Source of the DNA: Microvirga sp. TS319
GTDB lineage: Bacteria > Pseudomonadota > Alphaproteobacteria > Rhizobiales > Beijerinckiaceae
Assembly (NCBI RefSeq): GCF_041276405.1
Contig: NZ_JBGGGT010000002.1
Location: 496,001-560,000, forward strand
Length of the DNA: 64,000 nucleotides
Direction: 5' to 3'
Below the pieces are notes generated by a model. The model worked only from the letters and a program-made list of their open reading frames with translations, made no database searches and was not told where the DNA came from. The stretch's first letter is position 1. Each line of letters begins with the position of its first letter. A program made the position numbers and the translations under genes. This document shows positions 53,446 through 61,892 of the stretch, one piece after another.

Positions 53446-54480
53446 ATGAAGAATGGCAGGAGCAAACTCGTCCTTGTCGCGGGTGGGGCCGGCTTCCTCG
53501 GATCGCATTTATGTGACGCTCTGCTGAGCGAAGGCGCGCATGTGGTGGCTGTCGACAACCTGCAGACCGGTCGGCGGCAGAACCTTAGGCATTTGGAGCG
53601 CGAGCCGCGGTTCGATCTCGTCGACAGAGACATCATCAAGGCGCTTCCGGCGCGCCTGCGCTCGAAGAAGATGAAGTTCGACGAGGTCTTCAATCTCGCA
53701 TGCGCGGCATCTCCGCCTCACTATCAGGCCGATCCGGAGCACACCATGCTTACCAGCGTGGTCGGCACCCACAACCTTCTGACATTCGCCGAGACGATCG
53801 GGGCACGCTTCTTCCTGGCCTCCACCAGCGAGATCTATGGCGACCCTGAGGTGCACCCGCAGAAGGAAAGCTATTGGGGGAACGTGAACCCCACCGGGCC
53901 GCGTGCCTGCTACGACGAGGGCAAGCGCGCAGCCGAAACGCTGACCTTCGATTTCGAACGCTCGAGCCGGGCGGATGTGCGCGTCGCGCGCATCTTCAAC
54001 ACCTACGGGCCCCGCATGCGCGCCGACGACGGGCGCGTGGTCTCCAACGTCATCTGCCAGGCGCTGTCCGGCGACGACATCACCGTTTACGGAGACGGCA
54101 GCCAGACGCGTTCTTTCTGCTACGTATCCGATCTTGTCGACGGCTTCATGCGTCTCATGGCCTATGAGGGGCCTTTCCCCGGCGCCGTCAACCTCGGCAA
54201 CCCGAACGAGCTCACCGTCGGGGATCTGGCGGAGAAGGTTCTGGCCATGACCGGGTCCTCTTCCCGGATCGTATCGCGCCCGCTCCCGGTGGACGATCCG
54301 CGCCGCCGCCGTCCCGACATCACGCTTGCAAAGCAGCTTCTCGGCTGGTCGCCGAAGACGTCGCTCGATACGGGCCTGAGGGAGACCATCGCCTGGTTCT
54401 CGGACGAGCGCTCCGATGCCGGCAAGGCCGCCCGCGCGCCGACCATGCTTCAGGGAGCCGTCGCGGAAAGGCAGTCCTGA
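53446..54480 (+). CDS. UDP-glucuronate decarboxylase-like protein (UDP-xylose synthase type)
   Basis: 344 residues, extended SDR. LVAGGAGFLGSHLCDALL, NLACAASPPHYQ, STSEIYGDPEVHPQKE and PTGPRACYDEGKRAAETL with Tyr-x-x-x-Lys are diagnostic of UXS, which makes UDP-xylose from UDP-glucuronate. FNTYGPRM and the late RRRRPDITLAKQLLGW segment fit too. ATG 53446 preferred because CGGAG is nine bases upstream, while the ATG at 53437 directly abuts that site. Together with a xylosidase-like gene on the other arm it suggests a xylose-containing product. Confidence 0.88.
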   Translation: MKNGRSKLVLVAGGAGFLGSHLCDALLSEGAHVVAVDNLQTGRRQNLRHLEREPRFDLVDRDIIKALPARLRSKKMKFDEVFNLACAASPPHYQADPEHTMLTSVVGTHNLLTFAETIGARFFLASTSEIYGDPEVHPQKESYWGNVNPTGPRACYDEGKRAAETLTFDFERSSRADVRVARIFNTYGPRMRADDGRVVSNVICQALSGDDITVYGDGSQTRSFCYVSDLVDGFMRLMAYEGPFPGAVNLGNPNELTVGDLAEKVLAMTGSSSRIVSRPLPVDDPRRRRPDITLAKQLLGWSPKTSLDTGLRETIAWFSDERSDAGKAARAPTMLQGAVAERQS

Positions 54481-54500
54481 GGCCAATCGGAGTTCTTCGG

Positions 54501-54537
54501 AAAGGAAAGGCGCCGGAACATCCCGGCGCCTTTCCTT
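54501..54537 (+). terminator. Strong terminator of the right glycan operon
   Basis: A 16-base-pair stem AAAGGAAAGGCGCCGG / CCGGCGCCTTTCCTTT with a short loop, 20 bases after the UXS-like stop. Confidence 0.92.
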
Positions 54538-54548
54538 TATCTCCTTCC

Positions 54549-54640
54549 GAGAGCATCGAACGCGGAAGTGGGCGCCGGCTTTGCGGGAAACGTTGTTCGA
54601 GACCGTAGACGACAGCATCGGGGGGCGACGTCACGCACGA
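54549..54640. repeat. Decayed REP-like repeat
   Basis: GAGAGCATCGAACGCGGAAG matches the start of the units at 40508, but the second arm is degraded (GACAGCATCGG further on). Lies between two terminators. Confidence 0.45.
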
Positions 54641-54671
54641 TGCTGTCGTGCAATCCTGCCCCTGGACGGAA

Positions 54672-54707
54672 CAAGGAAAGGCGCTCCTTGCGGAGCGCCT
54701 TTCCTTG
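54672..54707. terminator. Second hairpin terminator between convergent genes
   Basis: CAAGGAAAGGCGCTCC / GGAGCGCCTTTCCTTG, 16 base pairs with a four-base loop, just before the stop of the YihY gene on the other strand. Its sequence is partly the same as the terminator at 54501. Confidence 0.88.
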
Positions 54708-54720
54708 TCGTTAGGATCCT

Positions 54721-55902
54721 TCAGGCCTTTGCGACGCCGACCGTATCGGCCATCGTGGCGCCGCGCATGCCCATGGGCTGCCGGACGCCTTCCGTGGTGT
54801 CCTGGATGGTCTGATGCTCCATCTCGGCATTGATCTCGGCGCCCAGGAGAACGATGATGCTCGAGAGCCATATCCAGGTCATGAAGCCGATGACGGCGCC
54901 CAGCGATCCGTAGGTTTCGTTGTAGCTGCCGAAGTTCGAGACATACCACGAGAAGAGCATCGACACGGCGATCCACAGGACGGACGCGATGATGCCACCC
55001 GGCGTGATCCAACGCCACTCTGCCTTGTCCCTGCTCGGGCCGAAGCGATAGATCAACGACAGGGCGAAGGTGACGCCGATGAGAAGGATGGGCCAGCGGA
55101 GAAGCGACACTAGCCATTCCGTGCCTTGTCCGAGACCGATGAACTGAAGAACGATCGGCAGAACGACGATCCCGCCCAGAGCCACCAGAATGAACAGGAT
55201 GGCGCACAGGGTGAAGGTCAATGAAGTCAGGTTCAGCCAGATGAAGCTGCGCTTTTCATCCTCGTTATTCACGATATTGAGGGCGTCGAACACCGCTTTC
55301 ATGCCTGCATTGGCGCTCCAGAGCGAGACGGCGAGGCCGAAGATGAAACCGAAGCCGAGCGCGCCGCCTCCCTTGGAGGCAATCCGCTTCACCTGATCGC
55401 CGATCACTTCCATCGCGCCGCCCGGAAGGACCCCCGACAGGGCGTTGAGGTGATCCTGGATCGTGCCGGGGTCTGCAAAGAGGCCGTAAATGGACACCAG
55501 GGCTGCGATGGCGGGAAAGACGGCGAGCAGAGCATAATAGGTGACGCCCGCGGCCACGGAGGTGACCCGGTCCTTGCCGAATTCCTCGTAAGTCCGCCAG
55601 AGAATGTCTTTCCAGCCTTTCGCTGGGATCTCGGTGGGCTTATTGGCCTCGCGCCCGCGACCGGGCTCGGCTGCTGCTGCGTGGGGATCGGCATGCTGCT
55701 TCTCGGCGAAGCCGGTATCCTTTTGAGACGGAGCTTGGCCCTGTCTCCGTGCGGCCGGGCGCGTCGAGCCGGGCGCGGGATGGCGCTCACCTCCGGCGAC
55801 AAGCCTCACGAGCGCCCAGCCGACCACCACGGCGGCCATTGTCGCGATTGCCGAGGGTGGCTGGGCCGAGCCCACTTGGCGGACTGCCGGATTGTTTGCC
55901 AT
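54721..55902 (-). CDS. YihY/UPF0761 (BrkB) family inner-membrane protein, copy 2
   Basis: 393 residues: a polar N-terminal extension rich in Pro, Ala and Arg (about 1-95, with one hydrophobic helix AIATMAAVVVGWALVRL), then the YihY core (KDRVTSVAAGVTYYALLAVFP, WSANAGMKAVFDALNIV, GSLGAVIGFMTWIWLSSIIV) and an Ala/Met-rich tail. Six core helices. ATG 55902 is preceded by AAGGAGG 12 bases upstream; ATG 55926 adds eight residues and has a weaker site. An EcfG-like promoter lies upstream at 55958. Role unknown, probably in envelope stress. Confidence 0.85.
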   Translation of the reverse strand: MANNPAVRQVGSAQPPSAIATMAAVVVGWALVRLVAGGERHPAPGSTRPAARRQGQAPSQKDTGFAEKQHADPHAAAAEPGRGREANKPTEIPAKGWKDILWRTYEEFGKDRVTSVAAGVTYYALLAVFPAIAALVSIYGLFADPGTIQDHLNALSGVLPGGAMEVIGDQVKRIASKGGGALGFGFIFGLAVSLWSANAGMKAVFDALNIVNNEDEKRSFIWLNLTSLTFTLCAILFILVALGGIVVLPIVLQFIGLGQGTEWLVSLLRWPILLIGVTFALSLIYRFGPSRDKAEWRWITPGGIIASVLWIAVSMLFSWYVSNFGSYNETYGSLGAVIGFMTWIWLSSIIVLLGAEINAEMEHQTIQDTTEGVRQPMGMRGATMADTVGVAKA

Positions 55903-55957
55903 TGACCGATCGAACCTCCTTGCCATGACCTAAGCCGAAAGACTTGGCTCATGCTTA

Positions 55958-55983
55958 AACCTCGTTGCGAAGTCGGCGGTTCC
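55958..55983 (-). promoter_or_regulatory. EcfG-like promoter of YihY copy 2
   Basis: Minus strand: GGAAC, 17 bases, GGTT. Same spacing and same single -10 variation as the promoter of YihY copy 1. Confidence 0.6.
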
Positions 55984-56098
55984 ACGAAGCTCGCCGGAGA
56001 CGCTCGTGCGCACGTGGCGCCATGGTCCCGCGAAGCCGGCTCAATAGCGGCAAAGCTTCTCCGTCACAAAACTGTATCAGACATTAGTCTAAACCCAC

Positions 56099-56147
56099 TT
56101 GAGTACTTCGGTGCAAATCGAGCATAGTTTTGCACGGCTGTGCAAAA
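56099..56147 (+). promoter_or_regulatory. Sigma70-like promoter with overlapping LacI-type operator
   Basis: TTGAGT, 17 bases, GCATAG (56099-56127) reads as a moderate sigma70 promoter. Directly after the -10, at 56128-56147, is TTTTGCAC-GGCT-GTGCAAAA with perfect eight-base arms; a third half-site GTGCAAAT lies in the spacer at 56111-56118. An operator over the start site suits repression by the LacI-family protein encoded at 60212 in the same gene set. Confidence 0.72.
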
Positions 56148-56184
56148 AAGTGCCCGAAGAGGCCTCAGCCGAGGAGAGGAAATA

Positions 56185-57264
56185 ATGAGCGCCTTCCTTG
56201 AAGTCGTCGATGCCCGTGTTCTCTATGGGCAGAACGAGGTGCTGAAAGGCGTGAGCCTGGCGGTCGGGAAAGGGGAGTTCGTCGCTCTTCTCGGCTCTTC
56301 GGGGTGCGGAAAGACGACTCTTCTGCGCAGCATTGCAGGATTCAATGCTCCCGCCTCAGGCGCGATCCGCGTCGATGGACGGGATGTGACCCGGCTGCCT
56401 CCCGACAAGCGCGGCATGGCCCTGGTGTTTCAATCCTATGCCCTCTGGCCGCATATGACGGTCGACCAGAATATCGGCTATGGGCTGAAGCTCAGGAGCA
56501 TGCCGAAGCCGACGATCGAAGCGCGCGTTGCTGAAATCAAGAAGCTGCTGGGCCTGGACGGTCTCGGCGCCCGCAAGCCGGCCAACCTTTCCGGCGGGCA
56601 GCGCCAGCGCGTTGCGCTCGGACGGGCTCTGGCGATCCAGCCCGACATCCTTCTTCTCGACGAGCCATTGTCCAACCTCGATGCGAGGATACGCCTGACG
56701 GTCCGTCACGAGATCAGTGCGCTCCAGCGGCGCCTCGGCATCACGGCCGTGCACGTCACGCACGACCGCGAGGAAGCCATGGTGATGGCGGATCGGATCG
56801 TCATCCTCAACAACGGCGAGATCGCACAGGTCGGGACGCCAGAGGACGTGTACAACCGTCCTGCCTCCGACTTCGTCGCGGCTTTCATGGGGGCGGAAAA
56901 CCTCATCGAGCTTTCGGCCGAGACGGCCGGCGACCGGATGACGATTGCCGCCGGGCCGTTCAACTCGTCGGCCGTATTCCCCGCCCGGGGGCGGACATTG
57001 GCCGGTCGCCTGAACGCACGCTTTCGAGGAGAGTCGGTGGAACTCGCCGAGGCGGGCGACGCGATTCCGTCCGGTGCGGACGGAACTTCGTTGAAGCTGG
57101 CCGGCATCGTCGAGCAGACGAGCTATCCGGGTGGCCTCTGGCGTCATGTGATCGCCGTCGGCTCCGACCACGTCATCGTCGATTCTCCGCGCAGTTTCGA
57201 AATTGGCAAGCGCGTCTCGATCCGCATTCCGGAAGAAGCGCTCTTCCTGTTCCCAAAACAATAG
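56185..57264 (+). CDS. ABC transporter ATP-binding protein (PotA/FbpC type)
   Basis: 359 residues. Walker A GSSGCGKTT, Q-loop FQSYALWPHMTVDQN, signature LSGGQRQRVALGRAL, Walker B ILLLDEPLSNLDAR, H-loop VTHDREEAM. Residues 240-359 form a TOBE/OB-fold regulatory domain. Energises the importer encoded by the next three genes. ATG 56185 follows GAGGAGAGG. First gene of the set controlled by the promoter/operator at 56099. Confidence 0.93.
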   Translation: MSAFLEVVDARVLYGQNEVLKGVSLAVGKGEFVALLGSSGCGKTTLLRSIAGFNAPASGAIRVDGRDVTRLPPDKRGMALVFQSYALWPHMTVDQNIGYGLKLRSMPKPTIEARVAEIKKLLGLDGLGARKPANLSGGQRQRVALGRALAIQPDILLLDEPLSNLDARIRLTVRHEISALQRRLGITAVHVTHDREEAMVMADRIVILNNGEIAQVGTPEDVYNRPASDFVAAFMGAENLIELSAETAGDRMTIAAGPFNSSAVFPARGRTLAGRLNARFRGESVELAEAGDAIPSGADGTSLKLAGIVEQTSYPGGLWRHVIAVGSDHVIVDSPRSFEIGKRVSIRIPEEALFLFPKQ

Positions 57265-57327
57265 ACCGGCGGATTCCAACCGCAGGCAAAGGCACAGGGC
57301 ACCCGAGGGTGTCACAGGAGAAGGACC

Positions 57328-58467
57328 ATGAAAGCTAAGTTGATTGCCTCCACGCTCGTGGCAGGCATGTTCTGCACGTCGCTCTCCGCGGCGGAACTGA
57401 CCGTCCTCACCGCCGGCGACCAGAATATGGTCGATTACGTGAACGAGTATCTGGGGCCCTTGTTCGAGAAGGAGAACCCGGGCACGAAGGTTCGCGTCGT
57501 CGGAACCGGTCCGGGCGATGCCGGATCCCAGAAGATCCTCGAGCGCTTCGAAGCGCAGAGCAAGGCAGGCGTTCAGAAATGGGATGCCGATGTCGCCGTC
57601 GTTCACGAGAAATTCGTCGGCCCCATGGTCGAGCAGAAGTTCCTCGAGGCGTATCGCGGCAAGATCCCGACCGGCTCCCTGGTGACACGCGAAAATGCCA
57701 AGATGGCTCTCGGCGCGAACGTGGACGGCTACGTGATGCCCATGTTCAACAGCCAGACGGCCCTGGCCTACAATCCTGCTCTGGTTCCCAATCCGCCGAA
57801 GAGCTACGACGAGATCGTCGAGTTCGCGAAGAAGAACCCGAAGCAGTTCGGCTATAACGGCATCAAGGGCGGAGCGTCCGGCGTCAGCTTCGTCATGGGC
57901 TGGGTCTATGCCTATGGCGGCGGCGATGCGCAAAAGCTCATGAACGGCCCGTTCGACCCGAACGAGGCCAAGCACTGGGACAAGGCTTTCGCGTCCCTGA
58001 AGGACTTCACCCGCAACGCCACGCTCACCCCGGGCAATGCCGGCACGCTCGACATGCTCAGCCGTGGCGAGATCGCCATCGGGCCGGTCTGGGTCGACAT
58101 GTTCTATTCCTGGAAGGCGAACGGCCAATTGCCGCCGGAGATGAAGCTGGTCCTGCCGTCTCCCGGCATGCCCGGCCAGCCGATGCACTACGTCGTTCCG
58201 GAAAAGAGCGCCAACAAGGACCTCGCCGAGAAGTTCGTCGCGCTTGCGACCAGCCCGAAGGTGCAGGCCGAGGGGATCGTGAAGCGCTTCAACTGGTATC
58301 CCGGAATCGATGCGCAGCACGTTCAGGCGAACCTGGACAAGGCGACCTGGGAGAAGCTCTTCACGGACATCTCGCCCGAGGACCTGGCCAAGAACGGCAA
58401 GCCGTTCCCGATTGCTCCGTACAACAGCGCGATCCTGGAAGCCTATGAACGCCAAGTTGGAAACTGA
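57328..58467 (+). CDS. ABC transporter periplasmic substrate-binding protein
   Basis: 379 residues. Signal peptide MKAKLIASTLVAGMFCTSLSA, mature start AELTVLTAGDQNM. Type-2 binding-protein fold of the AfuA/ThiB-like group: ADVAVVHEKFVGP, YVMPMFNSQTALAYNPAL, GYNGIKGGASGVSFVMGW and GPVWVDMFYSWK line the probable binding cleft. The ligand is not deducible from motifs; an organophosphate is suggested by the phosphoesterase gene downstream. Overlaps the permease gene by 23 bases. Confidence 0.88.
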   Translation: MKAKLIASTLVAGMFCTSLSAAELTVLTAGDQNMVDYVNEYLGPLFEKENPGTKVRVVGTGPGDAGSQKILERFEAQSKAGVQKWDADVAVVHEKFVGPMVEQKFLEAYRGKIPTGSLVTRENAKMALGANVDGYVMPMFNSQTALAYNPALVPNPPKSYDEIVEFAKKNPKQFGYNGIKGGASGVSFVMGWVYAYGGGDAQKLMNGPFDPNEAKHWDKAFASLKDFTRNATLTPGNAGTLDMLSRGEIAIGPVWVDMFYSWKANGQLPPEMKLVLPSPGMPGQPMHYVVPEKSANKDLAEKFVALATSPKVQAEGIVKRFNWYPGIDAQHVQANLDKATWEKLFTDISPEDLAKNGKPFPIAPYNSAILEAYERQVGN

Positions 58468-59398
58468 CGTCACCGACGGCTGGGGAAGCAGAAGGCTTCC
58501 CCAGCCCGACGCCGATCGTGCATCCCGCAACATGCAGCCGGGCCATTCGAATGCGGAGCGCGGACGACTTGCCATGCCGCCTCGCATGCTGGGTTTTCTA
58601 TTGGTCGCTCCGGCGCTGGCGATTGTCGTGTTCCTCTTCATCGTGCCTCTCGCCAGCTCGGTCACGGGGGCGTTCGACGTCGGAGGCGCATTCAGTTTCG
58701 GCAATTTCACGAAGGCCTTCGAGCTCTACAGCGGCGACATGCTCTTCACGCTCGCCATCGTGACCCTGTCGTCGGCCCTGATCGGCCTCTTCTCCATCAT
58801 GATCGGCGGCTATCTCACGCTCGGCTCGAACCCGCGGGCCGTCGCGGTCCTGAGATGGGTCTACCGCTGGCCGCTGTTCATTCCGTTCATCGTCGTCGGC
58901 CAGATTTTGCGCACGTTCCTGGCCAAGAACGGCCTGATGAACAACATCTTCATCGAACTGGGCCTGATGACGCCTCTGTCGGCCATGTCCTTTCTCGACT
59001 GGCGAGGCATCGTCATCGCGTTCGTCTGGAAGCAGACTCCTTTCGTCGCCTTGCTCCTCTCCGGCGCAATGGCCTCCATCGATCACAGCACCATCGAGGC
59101 CGCGCGCAATCTCGGGGCCAAGCGCCTGCGGATCCTGATCGAGATCGTCCTGCCCCAGGTCCGCACGACCCTTCTGGTCGGTATCATCCTGAGCTTCGTG
59201 ACGATGATGTCCGTGCTGTCGGTTCCGCTCATGATAAATGCGCAATCGCCCACGATGATCACGGCCAACATGGCGTTCCGCATCAACGCCTACAGGGATT
59301 ACGGCGTCGCCAATGCCCTCGGGCTGATCTCGCTGCTGATGACGAGCGTCGTTGCCTGGATTTATCTGCGTCAAACCATGAGGGAGCATCGCCGATGA
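58445..59398 (+). CDS. ABC transporter permease 1
   Basis: 317 residues with six hydrophobic helices after a polar 45-residue N-terminal segment. EAA loop: STIEAARNLGAKRLRILIEI. Start ATG 58445 overlaps the binding-protein gene; ATGs at 58532 and 58574 (MPPRMLGFLL) would remove most of the polar part and cannot be excluded. The stop overlaps permease 2 (ATGA). Inner-membrane half of the heterodimeric pore. Confidence 0.88.
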   Translation: MNAKLETDVTDGWGSRRLPQPDADRASRNMQPGHSNAERGRLAMPPRMLGFLLVAPALAIVVFLFIVPLASSVTGAFDVGGAFSFGNFTKAFELYSGDMLFTLAIVTLSSALIGLFSIMIGGYLTLGSNPRAVAVLRWVYRWPLFIPFIVVGQILRTFLAKNGLMNNIFIELGLMTPLSAMSFLDWRGIVIAFVWKQTPFVALLLSGAMASIDHSTIEAARNLGAKRLRILIEIVLPQVRTTLLVGIILSFVTMMSVLSVPLMINAQSPTMITANMAFRINAYRDYGVANALGLISLLMTSVVAWIYLRQTMREHRR

Positions 59399-60207
59399 GC
59401 GCGCGCCTCGACTGGAAATGGATCCCCCGTGGGATCGGGCTTGGAATCCTGGCCTTCATCGTCTTCGGTCCTCTGGTGAACCTTCTGCTCTGGACCGTGG
59501 CGGAGCGCTGGTATTTCCCGCATGTCCTGCCGCTGAAATACGGCTTCACGTTCTGGGCGAATGTCTTTTCGCCGCGCGGGAACGCCATGTCCTCCTTAGG
59601 CACGAGCATCGTCATCGCCGCCCTGACGGTGATCGTGTCCCTGGGGCTTGCCATTCCGGCAGGCTACGCGCTCGCCCGGCTCCGCCTGCCGTTCCGCGGC
59701 CTCATCCTGCTGGCGCTGCTCATTCCTCAGGCTTTCCCGAACCTGCCGGTCTATGTGAACATCGCGCGCATCTTCTATCAATACGGCCTCAATGGAACGG
59801 TTCTCGGCGTGGTCCTCGTCCATGTGACGCACGGTCTCGTCTATGCGGTCTGGATTGCGACCGCGGCTTTCTCCGCCATCGACCGCGAACTGGAGGAGGC
59901 CGCGCGTTCCATGGGCGCAAGCGCGCTGCGTGGGTTCTGGGACGTTACAATGCCGATTGCGGCACCTGGGCTTCTGGCGAGTGCCATCTTCGTGTTCCTG
60001 GAATCCCTCGACGAGTTCACGGGCACCTATTTCGTCGGCGCCCCCGACGTTTCGACCCTGCCCCTTCTGCTCTACACGGCCGGCTCGGGGGGCAATTATC
60101 AGATCGCCTCCATCACGGCCCTGATCCTGCTGATCCCTTCGATCGCCTTCATGTTCGTCGTCGAGCGCTTTCTCCGGTCCGACGTGCTCTCCAAGGTCGG
60201 GCGCTGA
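59395..60207 (+). CDS. ABC transporter permease 2
   Basis: 270 residues, six helices, EAA loop DRELEEAARSMGASALRGFW and final VERFLRSDVL. MSARLDWKWIPRG is the start, fixed by the four-base overlap with permease 1. Partner of permease 1. The LacI-family gene begins four bases after its stop. Confidence 0.9.
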   Translation: MSARLDWKWIPRGIGLGILAFIVFGPLVNLLLWTVAERWYFPHVLPLKYGFTFWANVFSPRGNAMSSLGTSIVIAALTVIVSLGLAIPAGYALARLRLPFRGLILLALLIPQAFPNLPVYVNIARIFYQYGLNGTVLGVVLVHVTHGLVYAVWIATAAFSAIDRELEEAARSMGASALRGFWDVTMPIAAPGLLASAIFVFLESLDEFTGTYFVGAPDVSTLPLLLYTAGSGGNYQIASITALILLIPSIAFMFVVERFLRSDVLSKVGR

Positions 60208-60211
60208 TCGA

Positions 60212-61258
60212 ATGGCGGGAGACATGGATACGGAGATCGACGGAACCGGACCGCACTTCGTCAGCGCCCATATGGTGGCCGAACGCGCCGGCGTCTCGCG
60301 CTCGGCCGTCTCGCGCGCCTTCACGCCGGGAGCGAGCATCGCCCCCGCGACGCGCAAGAAGGTGATGAAGGCCGCAGCGGAGCTGGGCTACCAGGTCAAC
60401 GATCTGGCGCGCGGGCTTCTCGCCAATTGCAGCCGCCTCGTGGGCCTTGTCGCCTCGGATCTTGCAAGCCCATTCCGGACGCTGCAGGTCGCGGCCTTGT
60501 CGAGGCGCCTCGTCGCACGGGGAAGCGTTCCCGTTCTCATTCCGACCGAGCCCGGAGAGGATCAGGTCGGGGCCGCCCACGCGACGCTTCTGCGGTACAG
60601 GGCCGAGGCGACGATCGTCCTGTCCGGCATGCCGTCCTCGTCCATCGTCGAACTGGCGCAGCGCAACGGGCAGCCGCTCATCGTCGTAGGGCGGACAGAG
60701 CACGGTCCGGACCACGTCCGGATCAACAATGCCCGCGCGGCGCAGGTCGCCGTCGAGGTCTTCCTGGCGCGAGGGCTGACGAAGCTCGGCCTCGTTACAT
60801 CGGTCGTCGGTAGCCCGAACCTGATCGAACGGGAGGAGGCCTTCGTCGCGGCGGCCAGGGAGCGGGGCCTCGAGGTCAAGGTTCAGCGGGCGGGCTACAC
60901 CGACTACGAGGGCGGTCAGGCCGCCGCGTCCCTGCTCCTGGGAACGGGCGTGACGGTCGAGGCGGTTTTCTGCGTCAACGATCTCATGGCGCTCGGATTG
61001 ATGGATTTTGCCCGGGACGTGCTGAATCTCTCGATCCCGGAGAACCTCTCGGTCATCGGCTTCGACGGCATTCCGCAAACCCGCTGGAGCGCCTATCGTC
61101 TGACGACCTTTCATCAGGACGAGGAGGCGCTCGCCGCGGAAACCATCCGGGTTCTGGATCGGCGGCAGGCCGACCCGAAGGCGCCGCCCATCGTGTCGGT
61201 GCTCGATGTGCCTCTGATCTATCGTGGAAGCGTCCGGCCGCTGAAGGACGGCATGTGA
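60212..61258 (+). CDS. LacI-family transcriptional regulator
   Basis: 348 residues. N-terminal helix-turn-helix MVAERAGVSRSAVSRAFTPG with the hinge helix in VNDLARGLLANCSRL; C-terminal periplasmic-binding-protein-like effector domain with VFCVNDLMALGLMDFAR and VIGFDGIP. Likely binds the palindrome at 56128 and responds to the transported compound or its product. ATG 60212 gives MAGDMDTEID; ATG 60224 has GGGAG too close. Part of the transporter transcript, so autoregulated if it is a repressor. Confidence 0.92.
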   Translation: MAGDMDTEIDGTGPHFVSAHMVAERAGVSRSAVSRAFTPGASIAPATRKKVMKAAAELGYQVNDLARGLLANCSRLVGLVASDLASPFRTLQVAALSRRLVARGSVPVLIPTEPGEDQVGAAHATLLRYRAEATIVLSGMPSSSIVELAQRNGQPLIVVGRTEHGPDHVRINNARAAQVAVEVFLARGLTKLGLVTSVVGSPNLIEREEAFVAAARERGLEVKVQRAGYTDYEGGQAAASLLLGTGVTVEAVFCVNDLMALGLMDFARDVLNLSIPENLSVIGFDGIPQTRWSAYRLTTFHQDEEALAAETIRVLDRRQADPKAPPIVSVLDVPLIYRGSVRPLKDGM

Positions 61259-61295
61259 GGGGCAACCATCCGGCCGCCCCGTTCGAGGGAACGAC

Positions 61296-61820
61296 ATGAA
61301 GACCGAGTATCATTCCATTTGGCTGATGCCCTGCGCCACGCAGGAGAGGATGTTGTCGGGCATCGTCCGGGATCTCGCCGGACGCTTCGAAAGCCCGATC
61401 TTCCAGCCGCATCTGACCCTCGTGGAGGATATGCCGAGAACCTGTGAGGAGCTGCAGCCTCTTCTCGCGCAGGTCGCCGAGGATGCGAGCGCGTTCGACG
61501 CGCCCGTCGAGACGGTCGAGGAAAGCGGCCTGTATTATCGCTCGTTCTATGCGCGCTTTCCGGTCGTCCAGCCTCTGCGCGTCATGAAGACGAAAGCCGT
61601 CGAGGTCTTCCGTGTTGGAAACGTCGAGAGCTTCATGCCGCATATCTCACTGGCCTATGGGGTCCAGGAAGGCCCTGAAAAGTCCCGATCCATGGGAGAC
61701 CTGCGGGAACGGCTCGCGGGCATGAGCGTGCGCTTCGACCGAATCTGCATCGTTTCCTCGTCTCAGCAGACTCCGATCGAGGAATGGGCGATCAGATCGA
61801 GCGTCCCGCTACCCGAATGA
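61296..61820 (+). CDS. 2H phosphoesterase (cyclic phosphodiesterase / 2'-5' RNA ligase-like)
   Basis: 174 residues. Two HxTx-type motifs: PHLTL with His39 and PHISL near residue 115, the paired catalytic histidines of 2H phosphoesterases. Plant-type cyclic phosphodiesterases opening 1'',2''-cyclic ADP-ribose phosphate and the LigT-like group share this layout. Cytoplasmic. Lies 37 bases after the LacI-family gene, apparently in the ABC operon, so it may process the imported compound or a cyclic phosphate made from it. Confidence 0.83.
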   Translation: MKTEYHSIWLMPCATQERMLSGIVRDLAGRFESPIFQPHLTLVEDMPRTCEELQPLLAQVAEDASAFDAPVETVEESGLYYRSFYARFPVVQPLRVMKTKAVEVFRVGNVESFMPHISLAYGVQEGPEKSRSMGDLRERLAGMSVRFDRICIVSSSQQTPIEEWAIRSSVPLPE

Positions 61821-61821
61821 C

Positions 61822-61852
61822 GATGGCGCCGGCGGGTTGCGCCGGCGCCATC
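61822..61852. terminator. Hairpin terminator between convergent operons
   Basis: GATGGCGCCGGCG / CGCCGGCGCCATC, 13 base pairs with a GGTTG loop, directly after the phosphoesterase stop. The following T run is weak (ATTGTCTT). Confidence 0.75.
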
Positions 61853-61892
61853 ATTGTCTTCCTGGCGATGGGTGTGAAGGCTCGCTCCGGCC

